Source: CAWJKP01 sp963843465 (GTDB taxonomy: Bacteria; Planctomycetota; Planctomycetia; Pirellulales; Thermoguttaceae). From it: a stretch of 64,000 nucleotides of DNA. The position numbers were made by a program, and so were the translations under genes. Below the pieces are notes generated by a model. That model worked only from the letters and a program-made list of their open reading frames with translations, was not told the origin of the DNA and searched no databases. The DNA lies in assembly GCA_963843465.1 (NCBI GenBank), contig CAWJKP010000001.1, forward strand, positions 1,054,001-1,118,000, given 5' to 3'. Position 1 is the stretch's first letter, and each line of letters starts with the position of its first letter. Of the stretch, positions 50,006 to 58,593 are shown one piece after another.

Positions 50006-50427
50006 GGTGGAAAGCTCCGGCCGCGGTGCGCGCAGCCGCGGGAAAAAAGGGGAACAAGGCACAAAACAAGCGCGATGGGAGGGCGAGGAAGTGTCCGGGT
50101 CAGCCCGGACAACAACAGCGGCAGCCAGCAGATCCAGGATAACCGCTTGACGCCATGAGAGTATCTCCCGCCGATACCGAATCGTATGCCTTACGATCGG
50201 CAAAAACAAGCTGCCGGTTCTCTTTTCGTCCGCTCCTCCGCCCAAGTTGAGCGAAATTCCTCATGGCCGGAAGAGGGGCAAGATGGGCGCGCCTTTGCGG
50301 GGGCACGGTTGGTCAGACGGGGCCAAAGAAGAGGCTAACGGGGCTATCGACGCTTCCCGTCAGGGTGGTATAATAGCGTTGCAAGGGACTCTGAACCTGA
50401 CCGTTTTTTGCCCGGAAGGTCCAACGG
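50006..50427. other. Divergent intergenic region between cysE and the HEPN cassette
   Basis: The 422-base gap contains the predicted HEPN promoter (see 50347). A plus-strand frame from 50247 (67 codons) lacks family features. No repeat element was noticed. Confidence 0.35.
50347..50374 (+). promoter_or_regulatory. Predicted sigma70 promoter of the HEPN cassette
   Basis: A perfect TATAAT at 50369-50374 lies 16 bases after TCGACG (50347-50352; 4 of 6 to TTGACA). Transcription would start near 50381, leaving a leader of about 47 bases before the HEPN ATG with its GAAGGT ribosome site. Confidence 0.55.
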
Positions 50428-50844
50428 ATGGCGATCCCGGCCTCGCCTGACGCGCGCCTATATTATCGCTGTGCCTTCCAGCGGTATGAGGAGGCGGAGA
50501 TTCTCTTTGAGGCTGGCTACACCACCGGGGCGGTTTACCTTGCTGGCTATGGGGTCGAGTGCGTTTTGAAAGCCCTGGTCCTCACGGTCGTGCCGCCCAA
50601 CGCGCGATCCGACGCGCTCCGCTCGTTCAGAGGCGCCAGGGCGCACGAGTACGAATGGCTTCGGAGCTTATACTTGACGCACCGGGGGGCACGGTTCCCG
50701 CGCGAGATCGTGCAACACTTTACGCTCGTAAACGATTGGTCGACCGATCTTCGCTACCTGCCACGTTCGGTTCGTGCAGATGACGCCGAGGCGTTCTTGG
50801 CATCGGCGGTAGCGATAATCCGGTGGGCCGACGGGAGGCTTTAA
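50428..50844 (+). CDS. HEPN-domain protein, putative RNase toxin
   Basis: 138 residues. The HEPN four-helix pattern is clear: YYRCAFQRYEEAEILFEAGY, TTGAVYLAGYGVECVLKAL, then FRGARAHEYEWL, which contains an R-x4-H motif (RGARAH), and VQHFTLVNDWSTDLRY. The R-x4-6-H motif is the catalytic site in HEPN RNases of toxin-antitoxin and abortive-infection systems. First gene of a four-gene unit: the next ATG follows its TAA by one base. It is not next to a nucleotidyltransferase (MNT), the usual HEPN partner. Confidence 0.7.
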   Translation: MAIPASPDARLYYRCAFQRYEEAEILFEAGYTTGAVYLAGYGVECVLKALVLTVVPPNARSDALRSFRGARAHEYEWLRSLYLTHRGARFPREIVQHFTLVNDWSTDLRYLPRSVRADDAEAFLASAVAIIRWADGRL

Positions 50845-50845
50845 G

Positions 50846-51169
50846 ATGCCAATCAGGGTCCCACGCGGCAAGTCTGACGAGACCATCGATAAGATCATCG
50901 AGGTCCTCCGCGGATATGAGGCTGACCACGCACGCGCGCAGATCGATCTTTATCGTCAGAACTCCGTTTCGGTTCGCGTGCGGATCATCGATCCCGACTT
51001 TTCAGGCCAAGGCAAACCTCAGCGAAGCCACGAAGCCTGGCGCTACCTCGGACAACTGCCCGAAGAGGTTCAGGGCGACATAAGCACCGTGCTGTTGCTC
51101 ACCCCAGAGGAGACGGAAAGGTCTTTCGCGAACTTCGAGTTCGACGACCCGATCCCGTCCAAGCTCTAG
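50846..51169 (+). CDS. Unknown partner of the HEPN protein
   Basis: 107 residues, translationally coupled (one base after the HEPN stop). KSDETIDKIIEVLRGYEADH, SVSVRVRIIDPDFSGQGKPQ and WRYLGQLPEEVQGDISTVLL suggest a small alpha/beta fold. I recall this kind of protein as a conserved uncharacterised neighbour of HEPN genes but cannot name a family. Its position favours an antitoxin or accessory role. No catalytic motif is visible. Confidence 0.55.
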   Translation: MPIRVPRGKSDETIDKIIEVLRGYEADHARAQIDLYRQNSVSVRVRIIDPDFSGQGKPQRSHEAWRYLGQLPEEVQGDISTVLLLTPEETERSFANFEFDDPIPSKL

Positions 51170-51215
51170 GCGTCGGTATTGGCCGCAGGGAATTCAAGAT
51201 CAAGAGGGTCATCCG

Positions 51216-51419
51216 ATGAGCGAGTTCGTGATTTGCATAAACAACAGCGGCAACCCCGCCAGTTTGCTCGTGGCGAGGGTTTATCGTAAGTTGCCCGATC
51301 CGGAGGCGGAGGCCCATGAGATGCTTCGGGTCGTCGACGAAGATAGGTCGGAGCCGGCGGGCTATCTCTATCCGGCCTCGTGCTTCGCACCCATCGTACT
51401 GCCGGGGAAATTGCAATGA
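51216..51419 (+). CDS. Small conserved-looking protein
   Basis: 67 residues: VICINNSGNPASLLVARVYR, then LRVVDEDRSEPAGYLYPASC and FAPIVLP. The CINNSGNPASL...VYR...YLYP pattern is one I know from small uncharacterised proteins in many genomes. AAGAGGGTC precedes the ATG. Its TGA overlaps the ATG of the next gene by four bases, so the two are coupled. Function unknown. Confidence 0.5.
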   Translation: MSEFVICINNSGNPASLLVARVYRKLPDPEAEAHEMLRVVDEDRSEPAGYLYPASCFAPIVLPGKLQ

Positions 51420-52071
51420 GCGAATACATACAGGGCCTTGTGGAAGAGAGCAAGAGGCAAGCCGAAAAGGAGCACCCGCAGGAGCTCAAAAGTTCTTTGA
51501 AGCGTTTCATCGTTGCCTGACAGATAAGTGCAATACGGGCTATTCACAGGGTGATCGCCAGATCCTACCGGGTGTCGTTGGCAAAGCCCTGCAATGCTTT
51601 CTTCCCGACATCGCCCTAAAAACGGAGGTTAAACTTCGGGAGTTCCTTGCCCCCGAGAAGTTCCGAGCGCACAAGCACGGCGAGGCGCTGGAAAGACTGC
51701 TCAATGAAAAGCGGGTGGACCTCATGCTAGAGCGAGGCTCAAAGCGGCTCTTGATCGAGTTCAAGACGCCCCTCGAATTCAATAGCTTGACCGCTGCTAT
51801 GGTGGAAATGGCTGCTGCCAAGATGTTTGCAGCCCCTCAGTGGAACGACAACCTATTCACAGCCTCCCTCCACCTCATTCCCAATTACAAGAACATTGCA
51901 GGGCTACGTGCGCTGAATGAAGCTCTTGCGATTCCACCGGAAATCGGAGAAGAGAAGAAACGCTTCCCGCTCGATTTCATCTGGATTCTATGTGACGAAG
52001 AGCACAAGTTTATCGCCGAGGCGTTCGGAAAGCTCCGAGACGATATTGATGGGTGCCTCGGCGCAAAGTAG
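51416..52071 (+). CDS. PD-(D/E)xK-like nuclease, frameshifted near the 5' end
   Basis: The ATG at 51416 opens EYIQGLVEESKRQAEKEHPQ, which stops at 51520. The frame one base away continues from QKFFEAFHRCLTDKCNTGYS to a stop at 52071. A single missing base at about 51480-51492 would give about 218 residues. The core KRVDLMLERGSKRLLIEFKT holds Asp...Glu-x-Lys, the PD-(D/E)xK nuclease signature, followed by SLTAAMVEMAAAKMF. Predicted to bind and cut nucleic acid. The fourth member of the HEPN cassette. If the frameshift is real, the cassette is inactive here. Confidence 0.55.
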
Positions 52072-52079
52072 ATCGTAAA

Positions 52080-52249
52080 CACGGATAAAAGCCCGACCCG
52101 GGGCGGCGCTTCGCGGCTGAAGCCGCCGCGCTTGCCCTGGGCTGATCTGTTGCCGCCCCTTCGGGGCTCAACACACTCGTCCCTCAGCCCTCCTCCCTCA
52201 CCACGGGCCACCCGCTCCTCATCACTCGCCACTCGCCACTCGCCACTCA
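52080..52249. repeat. GAGTGGC step-repeat and GC palindrome after the EF-G gene
   Basis: On the minus strand, GACTGAGTGGCGAGTGGCGA continues through several GAGTGGC steps to about 52205. The EF-G stop TGA (52247-52249) is part of it. 52098-52125 adds a GCGGCGCTTCGCGG...CCGCCGCGC palindrome, filling the space down to the nuclease stop. Confidence 0.7.
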
Positions 52250-54346
52250 GTCCTCCTCTTCCTCCTTCATCTGCGCCTTGGCGATGATCTGCTGGAGGAT
52301 GTTGCCCGGCACGACGTCGTAGTGGCTGAGCTCCATGGTGTAGCTGCCCTGTCCGCCGGTGATGCTGGAGAGGCTGCGGGCGTAGGTGGTGACTTCCGCC
52401 AGCGGGACCTCGCACTCGACCGTCTGCAAGTCGCCGCCGGCCGATTTCATGCCCAGCACCCGGCCGCGCCGGCCGGACATGTCGCTGTTGATGTCGCCCA
52501 CCTTCTCGCTCGGCAGGGTGATCTCCATCTTCACGATCGGTTCCAAAAGCGACGGCTTGGCCTCGAGGAAGACTTTCTTGAAGGCCATCGAGGCGGCCGT
52601 CTTGAAGGCCTGTTCCGAGCTGTCCACCGGGTGGTGCTTGCCGAAGAAGACCTCGACGCAGAGGTTCTGCACGCGGTAGCCGGCGATCACGCCCTTGGCG
52701 ATCCGCTCCTTGAAGCCCTTCTCCACGGCGGGCATGAAGTTGCTGGGGATCGTGCCGCCGACCACCGAGTCGATCCAGACGAAGTTGTTTTCTTCGTCGT
52801 AGTGCGTGGTCTTCATCGAGGGGAAACGGTCCTTCACGGCGAACTCTTCGAGGTCCGTGCCGCGAGGGAAAGGCACCATGCGGATGTGGACCTCGCCGAA
52901 CTGGCCCCGCCCGCCGGTCTGCTTCTTGTGCCGGTACATCCCCTCGGCGTTGGCCTGGATCGTTTCGCGGTAGGGGATCTTGGGCTCGTGCGTCTCCAAC
53001 TCGACCTTGTCGCGCCGCTTGAGCCGCTCGCGGACGATCTGCAAGTGCAGCTCGCTCATGCCGGTGATCACCATTTCCTTGGTCTGCGGATCGAGCTCGC
53101 GGCGGAAAGTGGGGTCTTCCTCCATGACCTTGGCCAAGGCCCCGGAGAGCTTGCCTTCGTCGCCGCGGCTCTTGGGCACCGCCGCCAGGCCGACCATCGG
53201 CGTGGGAAAAGGGATCGGCGGCAGGCAGAGATCGCCCAGCGAGCTGCCGGTGTGCAGGTCTTCCATCTTGGTGACGGCGACGATCGCCCCCGGGCCGACT
53301 TCGTCCGTGGGCATCGTCTCGCTGGCCTGTACGTGGAACAACTGGGCAATCTTCACCGGCTTCCGCACGCCCACCACCGAAATCGTCTGGCCCGTGGCCA
53401 GCGTGCCCGAGTGGACGCGGATGAAACTCAACTTCTGCACGAAGGGGTCGACCCGCGTCTTGAAGACCTGCGCCGCCAAGGGGCCGGCCGCGTCGGCGGT
53501 AAGCCCCCGCGTCTCGCCGGCGGCGTTGGTCGCGGTCCGCGGGACCTTGTTCGGCGGCACGGCGCAGGTCACCAGGGCGTCCAGCAGCTCCGCCAGCCCC
53601 ACGCCGGTCTTGGCCGAAACGCAAACCATCGGCACCAGGTTGCCCTCGGCGATCGCCTGCACCAAGAGCCGCGAAAGCTCCTCGGGGCTGGGCGGGTTGC
53701 CCTCCAGATAGCGCTCCATGACCTCCTCGTCGGCCATCACGATCGACTCGATCAGCGACTCGTGGATCTCCGCCGGATCGACCAAGGCCCCCTCGACATC
53801 GCCCGCGACCGCCAGCGTGCCGGCCACGCCGCGAAACTGGGCGCCCTGCCCCAGCGGCACGTTCAACAACACGCAGCAGTCGCCCCAGAGCTCGCGGACG
53901 GCCGCCAGCAGGCCGGCGAAGTTGATGTTGTCGCCGTCCATTTTGTTGATCACGATCATCCGGCCCAGGCCCGCCTTCTTGGCCTCGGCATAGACCCGCC
54001 GCGTGTTGACCTCGATGCCCGACTGGGCGTTGATCACCACGGCCGCCATGTCCACGCCCCTTAGCGCGCCGATCGTCTGGCCGATGAAGTCGGTATAGCC
54101 GGGCGTGTCGATAGCGTGGAACGTCTTGCCGCCGTGGGGGAAGTGGACGACCTTGGCCTCGATCGTGTACTTGTGCTGCTTTTCCTCCTCGTCGAAGTCG
54201 CAGACGCTCGTCCCATCGTCAACGCTCACCTGGCGGTTGATCACGCCGGTGGCCGTCAGCAAGCGGTCCACCAGCGTCGTCTTGCCGGCCGATCCGTGTC
54301 CACAGAAGGCCACGTTGCGGATGTCTTCGACATTCAATTTCGGCAT
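52247..54346 (-). CDS. fusA: Elongation factor G family GTPase
   Basis: 699 residues, full length. G motifs: GHGSAGKTT (16-24), DTPGYTDF (80-87), NKMDGDN (134-140) and VSAKTGVG. Domains II-V follow (RETIQANAEGMYRHKKQ, GGRGQFGEVHIRMVPF, SDMSGRRGRVLGMKSAGGDL). The G2 region EEEKQHKYTI is not the ERGITI of canonical EF-G, so it looks like the EF-G-II paralogue common in planctomycetes, whose exact role (translocation versus ribosome recycling or a specialised function) is not settled. Another, canonical fusA is expected elsewhere. No clear promoter was assigned. It lies 40 bases downstream of hisA on the same strand. Confidence 0.88.
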   Translation of the reverse strand: MPKLNVEDIRNVAFCGHGSAGKTTLVDRLLTATGVINRQVSVDDGTSVCDFDEEEKQHKYTIEAKVVHFPHGGKTFHAIDTPGYTDFIGQTIGALRGVDMAAVVINAQSGIEVNTRRVYAEAKKAGLGRMIVINKMDGDNINFAGLLAAVRELWGDCCVLLNVPLGQGAQFRGVAGTLAVAGDVEGALVDPAEIHESLIESIVMADEEVMERYLEGNPPSPEELSRLLVQAIAEGNLVPMVCVSAKTGVGLAELLDALVTCAVPPNKVPRTATNAAGETRGLTADAAGPLAAQVFKTRVDPFVQKLSFIRVHSGTLATGQTISVVGVRKPVKIAQLFHVQASETMPTDEVGPGAIVAVTKMEDLHTGSSLGDLCLPPIPFPTPMVGLAAVPKSRGDEGKLSGALAKVMEEDPTFRRELDPQTKEMVITGMSELHLQIVRERLKRRDKVELETHEPKIPYRETIQANAEGMYRHKKQTGGRGQFGEVHIRMVPFPRGTDLEEFAVKDRFPSMKTTHYDEENNFVWIDSVVGGTIPSNFMPAVEKGFKERIAKGVIAGYRVQNLCVEVFFGKHHPVDSSEQAFKTAASMAFKKVFLEAKPSLLEPIVKMEITLPSEKVGDINSDMSGRRGRVLGMKSAGGDLQTVECEVPLAEVTTYARSLSSITGGQGSYTMELSHYDVVPGNILQQIIAKAQMKEEEED

Positions 54347-54386
54347 GAAAACATTCCTCTAGTTCTGAGTCTCCGCCCTTTGCTGC

Positions 54387-55124
54387 TCAGCCGGCGTGGC
54401 CGGCGGGGCTAACCCCGGCCGCGGCCAGCGCCTCGCCTAGCCCCAGCGCGCCCTCGTACAGCGCCCGGCCGATGATGCAGCCGGCCATGGGCACGGCGGC
54501 CAGGCGGCAAACGTCGTCCCGCGTGGTAATTCCCCCGGAGGCGATCACCGGCAGGTCCACGGCCGCCTGCATCTCGGCCATCGCCCGCACGTTAGGCCCC
54601 AACAGCATCCCGTCGGTGGCGATGTCCGTGTAGACGATCGCCCGCATCGGCTCGCCGGCGAATTGCCGGGCCAGCTCGGTGGCCGCCACGCGGCTGGTCT
54701 TCAGCCAGCCGTCGGTCGCCACGAGGCCGTCCCGGGCGTCGATCCCCAACACCAGGCGATGCGGAAATTGACGGCACACCTGCCGAAACCAGTCCGGCTC
54801 CTTGATGGCCCGAGTGCCGATCACCAACCGCTCCAGCCCCAGGTCGAACAGCCCGCCAATCGTCTGCTCGTCTCGGATGCCACCCCCCAATTCACAGGGG
54901 ACGGACACCTCGGCCAGGATCGCCCGGACACCTTCGAGATTGCCTGAGACGCCATCTCGGGCCCCATCAAGGTCCACCAGATGGAGGCATCTGGCGCCGA
55001 GATCAACCCAGTGCCGCGCCATCGCGGCCGGATCGTCGCCAAAAACCGTCTCGCGTCCGTAATCCCCCTGCTGAAGACGGACACACTTCCCGCCACGCAG
55101 GTCGATCGCCGGCCAGATCTGCAC
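54387..55124 (-). CDS. hisA: ProFAR isomerase
   Basis: 245 residues from a GTG at 55124. GGGAGCGATGCGAG lies upstream, and homologues begin exactly VQIWPAIDLRGGKCVRL; the longer frame upstream is not homologous. Both catalytic aspartates are present (PAIDLRGG and YTDIATDGM), with the phosphate-binding loops ELGGGIRDEQT and ASGGITTRDDV. It converts ProFAR to PRFAR in histidine synthesis by an Amadori rearrangement. It is cotranscribed with hisH upstream, with a 270-base repeat-filled gap between. Confidence 0.9.
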   Translation of the reverse strand: MQIWPAIDLRGGKCVRLQQGDYGRETVFGDDPAAMARHWVDLGARCLHLVDLDGARDGVSGNLEGVRAILAEVSVPCELGGGIRDEQTIGGLFDLGLERLVIGTRAIKEPDWFRQVCRQFPHRLVLGIDARDGLVATDGWLKTSRVAATELARQFAGEPMRAIVYTDIATDGMLLGPNVRAMAEMQAAVDLPVIASGGITTRDDVCRLAAVPMAGCIIGRALYEGALGLGEALAAAGVSPAGHAG

Positions 55125-55202
55125 CTCGCATCGCTCCCGCCCGCCGCCCGGGCCCAATCGACAAAAGGGGTAGTATCTCAAAGATGCCCCGCACTGGCAA
55201 GG

Positions 55203-55400
55203 GGGCCGAAGTCAGGAGTTAGAAGTTAGAAGTTAGGAGTTAGAAGCCAGAGGATACTCTGCTACTACTGCGTAAGGTTCGCGGGAAAGGCGACCGGCTC
55301 CGTGGCACAAGCCGTTATGCTCCAGGTAGGAACGTTACCGCCAAGGTGCCAGTCCCCTTTTCCCGCTCCCGCCTTCTAACTCCTAACTCCTAACTTCTAC
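55203..55400. repeat. GAGTTAGAAG step-repeat pair in the hisH-hisA gap
   Basis: About 55211-55246 reads GGAGTTAGAAGTTAGAAGTT and on; 55373-55400 is the complementary arm. The hisH stop TAG is the first triplet of the arm on the minus strand. The middle 55250-55370 holds no gene. Confidence 0.8.
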
Positions 55401-56053
55401 AACTGGGCGAAGTTCTTCAGCAGACGGAGGCCCTGGGCCTGGCTCTTCTCGGGATGAAATTGCGTGGCGAAGACATTATCCCGCCAAATCATCGAGCAAA
55501 ACGGCCGGCCGTAGTCGGTCTCGATGGCGATCACCTCCGCGTCGCGAGGGACGACATAATAAGAGTGGACAAAGTAGAAATAGGATCCATCCTCGATCCC
55601 GTCGAGGATCGGAGGCCGCCGGCGGAGACCAAGCTGGTTCCAACCCATGTGGGGGACAGCATACTCGGACGGGAGTTCGAACCGCACCACGTCCCCTTGA
55701 AGCACCCCCAGCCCTTGGTGTTCTCCATTCTCGTAGCTCCTCTCGAAGAGCAACTGGAGGCCCAGGCAGATCCCCAGGAAGGGCTTCCCCGAGCGAATGG
55801 CCTCGAGTACGGGCTCGACCAGTCCGTGGCGGTGCAGCTCGGCGATTGCGTCCTCGAAGGCCCCCACGCCCGGCAAGACGATCTTATCCGCCCGGCGGGC
55901 CAGTTGCGGATCGCTAGTGACCTCCGCGGCGTATCCCACCTTCTCGAACGCCTTCTGCACACTGCGGAGGTTGCCCATTCCGTAGTCGATGATGGCGATG
56001 GCCGATGCGCGCTCTTTTCGCTCAGTCACACTTGCTAAGTCATTTATCTGCAA
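55397..56053 (-). CDS. hisH: Imidazole glycerol phosphate synthase, glutaminase subunit
   Basis: 218 residues. A class I glutamine amidotransferase: IAIIDYGMGNLRSVQKAF, the nucleophile Cys96 in LGICLGLQLL, and the His200-Glu202 pair in QFHPEKSQAQGL. It has an N-terminal extension of about 19 residues before the family start at IAIIDYG. With HisF it makes IGP and AICAR from PRFAR and glutamine. hisF is not in the window. First gene of the hisH-hisA(-fusA) run. Confidence 0.9.
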   Translation of the reverse strand: MQINDLASVTERKERASAIAIIDYGMGNLRSVQKAFEKVGYAAEVTSDPQLARRADKIVLPGVGAFEDAIAELHRHGLVEPVLEAIRSGKPFLGICLGLQLLFERSYENGEHQGLGVLQGDVVRFELPSEYAVPHMGWNQLGLRRRPPILDGIEDGSYFYFVHSYYVVPRDAEVIAIETDYGRPFCSMIWRDNVFATQFHPEKSQAQGLRLLKNFAQL

Positions 56054-56481
56054 TTATTTATGTCTCTTCCGTTAGCGATCGGGAAAGCAGCCCGGTCCAA
56101 GCCGCAAGCCGCAGCTACCGGTTATCCTAACGACACGGGGACGGCAAATCAACCGCGCCTGGCTCTCCGGCGGGCGGTCTGCGCCCTTGTCGCAACCCCT
56201 TAGGGCGGACAAATCAATAACTGTCGTAATGTCGCCTTTCGCTCCGCGAAAGCTGCGTACTTTCGCGGAGCGAAAGGCGACACTTGTTTCCGCGCCGGCC
56301 CTTAATGACCGCCTAGGGTCGAAACACTCGACCAAACCGTAACTCTCAACCGCCGTCGAAGTTAGGGAGGATAATTTCGGTCCATTGACAGGCGAGCATC
56401 GCCAGCCGATGTTGGAGTTTGGGCTCCTCAGTTATCTGCATCGGTGTCCCTTTTTCATCCCCCACACAACAAGGTGGAAGC
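56054..56481. other. Intergenic region with one palindromic element
   Basis: The 428-base gap separates divergent hisH and the RhaT-like gene and should hold both promoters. It contains the palindromic element described at 56231. No gene is supported. Confidence 0.4.
56231..56281. repeat. Palindromic element, CGCTCCGCG core
   Basis: GTCGCCTTTCGCTCCGCGAA begins a 22-base left arm (56231-56252) matched perfectly by 56260-56281. The core CGCTCCGCG is shared with the intercistronic elements at 36165 and 38506. Confidence 0.85.
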
Positions 56482-57596
56482 GTGCAATTCGCAGTGCCGA
56501 TCCTGATTGTGATCGTGGCAGGTCTCTTTCTAGGGACTTTTGGCCTTGGCATGAAACATATTGCGCCCATGGCGTGGGAGGCTTGGTGGTTGGTGTACTC
56601 TCTGCTGTCGCTGCTGTTGTTTCCGCTCTCCTGGGCGCTGCTGGCTGTCCCGAGTCTGTGGGACGTCCTTGCTGCGGCCCAGCCCGGCACGGTGGCAAAA
56701 GGCATGTTCTTCGGCGCCTGTGGGGGATCGGCGGCATCATGTTTGGCTTCAGCATCCGCTACGTCGGCATGTCGATCACTTATGGGGTGGTGATCGGGTT
56801 GTCCGCGGCGGTGGGGGCGATGGTGCCTCTGCTGCAAAGGCCTGACGCGGTGTCGAGTCCGGCGTTTCCCTCGATTCTCTTGGGCATCCTGATCATGCTG
56901 GCGGGAGTGGTTGTCGCGGTTTACGCGGGGGTCCGCCGGGACCGGCAACAGGTTGCCGCCGGGAAGGAAATCGCCGGGGTGAAAACGGGAAAGGAATTCC
57001 GCTTGGGCTTGCTGGTGGTGGCAATCTGTGGCGCCTTCTCCAGTGTGCTGAACGTGGGATATGTAGCCGCCCTTCCCGTGGCCAAGACGGCAGAACAGTT
57101 CGGGGCCCTGACGCGCAACTCCGGTTTAGCGGCTTGGGTCGTGGTGCTCTTCGGCGGCTTTTTGGTCAACGGCGGCTACGCCCTGTTCTTGCTGACGAAG
57201 AACGGCACTTGGAACACTTTTCTGGCCCCAGGGGTCGGCAAGGCCTGGAAGTGGTCCGTGCTGACCGGCCTGATCTGGTTCGCGGCGTTCGGTTTGTACG
57301 GGCAGGGCGCCGCGCTGATGGGCGAGATGGGACCCGTGATCGGCTGGGCGATTTACGTGGGACTGGGGATGATCGTCGGCACGGTCTGGGCCCTGCTTGC
57401 CGGCGAGTGGAAAGGCGCGGCGGGACCGCTGAAAATCATGCTTGGCAGCATCGCCCTGTTATTGGTGGCGTGCTGTATCCTTGCCTATGCCAACCGTTTA
57501 TCCTCGGCGCTCTCCAAACCGCTTGCGCGAGACACTACCACTTTACAGGCCCCTATGAAAGAAGGAAACGCTGCATGGAACGTCGTGAAATTGTGA
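56482..57596 (+). CDS. RhaT-like sugar permease, frameshifted
   Basis: From a GTG at 56482 (AAGGTGG before it) the frame reads FAVPILIVIVAGLFLGTFGL, GMKHIAPMAWEAWWLVYSLL and GMFFGAC, then loses a base at about 56720. The next frame continues LWGIGGIMFGFSIRYVGMSI to the C-terminus. The corrected protein has about 371 residues and about ten membrane helices and resembles RhaT, the L-rhamnose/H+ symporter of the DMT superfamily. SSVLNVGYVAALPVAKTAEQ supports this. First gene of a three-gene operon; substrate may be rhamnose or another deoxy sugar. The last 20 bases overlap the next gene. Confidence 0.72.
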
Positions 57597-58593
57597 GACG
57601 CGCGGTTGAATTCGATACGCCGCCGAGGCTGCCGTTCTGGCAAGCCGTTCTGGACGACGTACCGCAAGATGTGTGCGACTGCTGGGAGATGGATCGCGCC
57701 AAGAGGGGCTGGTTCTTCGACCACGCCGCCGAGGACGATTGGGGGTGCGGTTGGGCGGTCACCGAGACGAAGAACATGGGGCAGGTCGTCCATCATCCCT
57801 TGCAGGACTGGTCAAAGCTCGATTCGTATCGGCCGCCTGACCCCCGGGACCCCTTCTATTTCGCCCGCATCGAGCAGGCCCTGGCCGGCGCCGCCGACCG
57901 CTATACGGTCGTCACCTGCCACTTCAACCTCATTGAACGGCTGCACATGCTGCACGGCTTCGCCGAGACGCTGGCCGACTTCCATCTCGAACCCGTCAAG
58001 ATCGAGAAGCTCCTCGACATGATCCTGGCGTTCAAGATGGAGATTCTTCAGGAGCTTCATCGCCGCTTCGGCGACCGGGTTCAGGCGGTGTTTCTCACCG
58101 ACGACTGGGGCACGCAGCGAGGCACGTTCATTAGCCGGAAGATGTTCGAGGACTTTTTCAGCAACGCTACCGACAATTGGTGGACTGCGTGCACGATTGC
58201 GGATGGCATTTCATCCTCCATAGCTGCGGCAAGGTCAATGCCTTCGTGCCTTGCTTTATCGACTTGGGGATGGACGTGCTGAACCTGCAGCAGCCGCAGA
58301 CGTACGGCATCGAGGAGTTGGGCGCGCAGGCGGCGGGAAAGATATGCTTTCTCACCACCGCCGACATCCAGTCGACCATGCCCTCCGGCAACCCCGATCG
58401 AATCCGCGCGGAAGTGCAACGCCTGGTTGAGCATTGGTCGACGGCCAAGGGAGGGTTCATCGTCTTCAACTACGGCTTCGGCGACATGATCGGATGCACC
58501 CCCGAAGCAACGGCGTTGATGTTCAAGGAGTTTGAGAAGTACATGTACTACTGGAACACGCCAACAACTTTCAGCACGGAGTCAAGCCCATGA
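57575..58593 (+). CDS. Uroporphyrinogen decarboxylase (URO-D) family protein, frameshifted
   Basis: From the ATG at 57575 (GAAGGAAAC before it) the frame reads REIVRRAVEFDTPPRLPFWQ, LEPVKIEKLLDMILAFKMEI, VFLTDDWGTQRGTFISRKMF, then breaks by one base at about 58160. It resumes as RQLVDCVHDCGWHFILHSCG and continues to 58593. HSCGK and DDWGTQ fit the URO-D superfamily, which includes uroporphyrinogen decarboxylase and cobalamin-dependent methyltransferase (MtaA/CmuA-like) proteins. Its place between a sugar permease and a Gfo/Idh enzyme suggests a non-heme role. The TGA overlaps the next ATG by four bases. Confidence 0.72.

Noticed and set aside
48056..50245. 729-codon minus-strand frame crossing the methyltransferase and cysE
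   Set aside because: It spans two real genes in different orientations and has no domain pattern.
51885..53624. 579-codon minus-strand frame at the EF-G end
   Set aside because: Runs through a step-repeat and the other frame of EF-G; the EF-G frame carries all G motifs.
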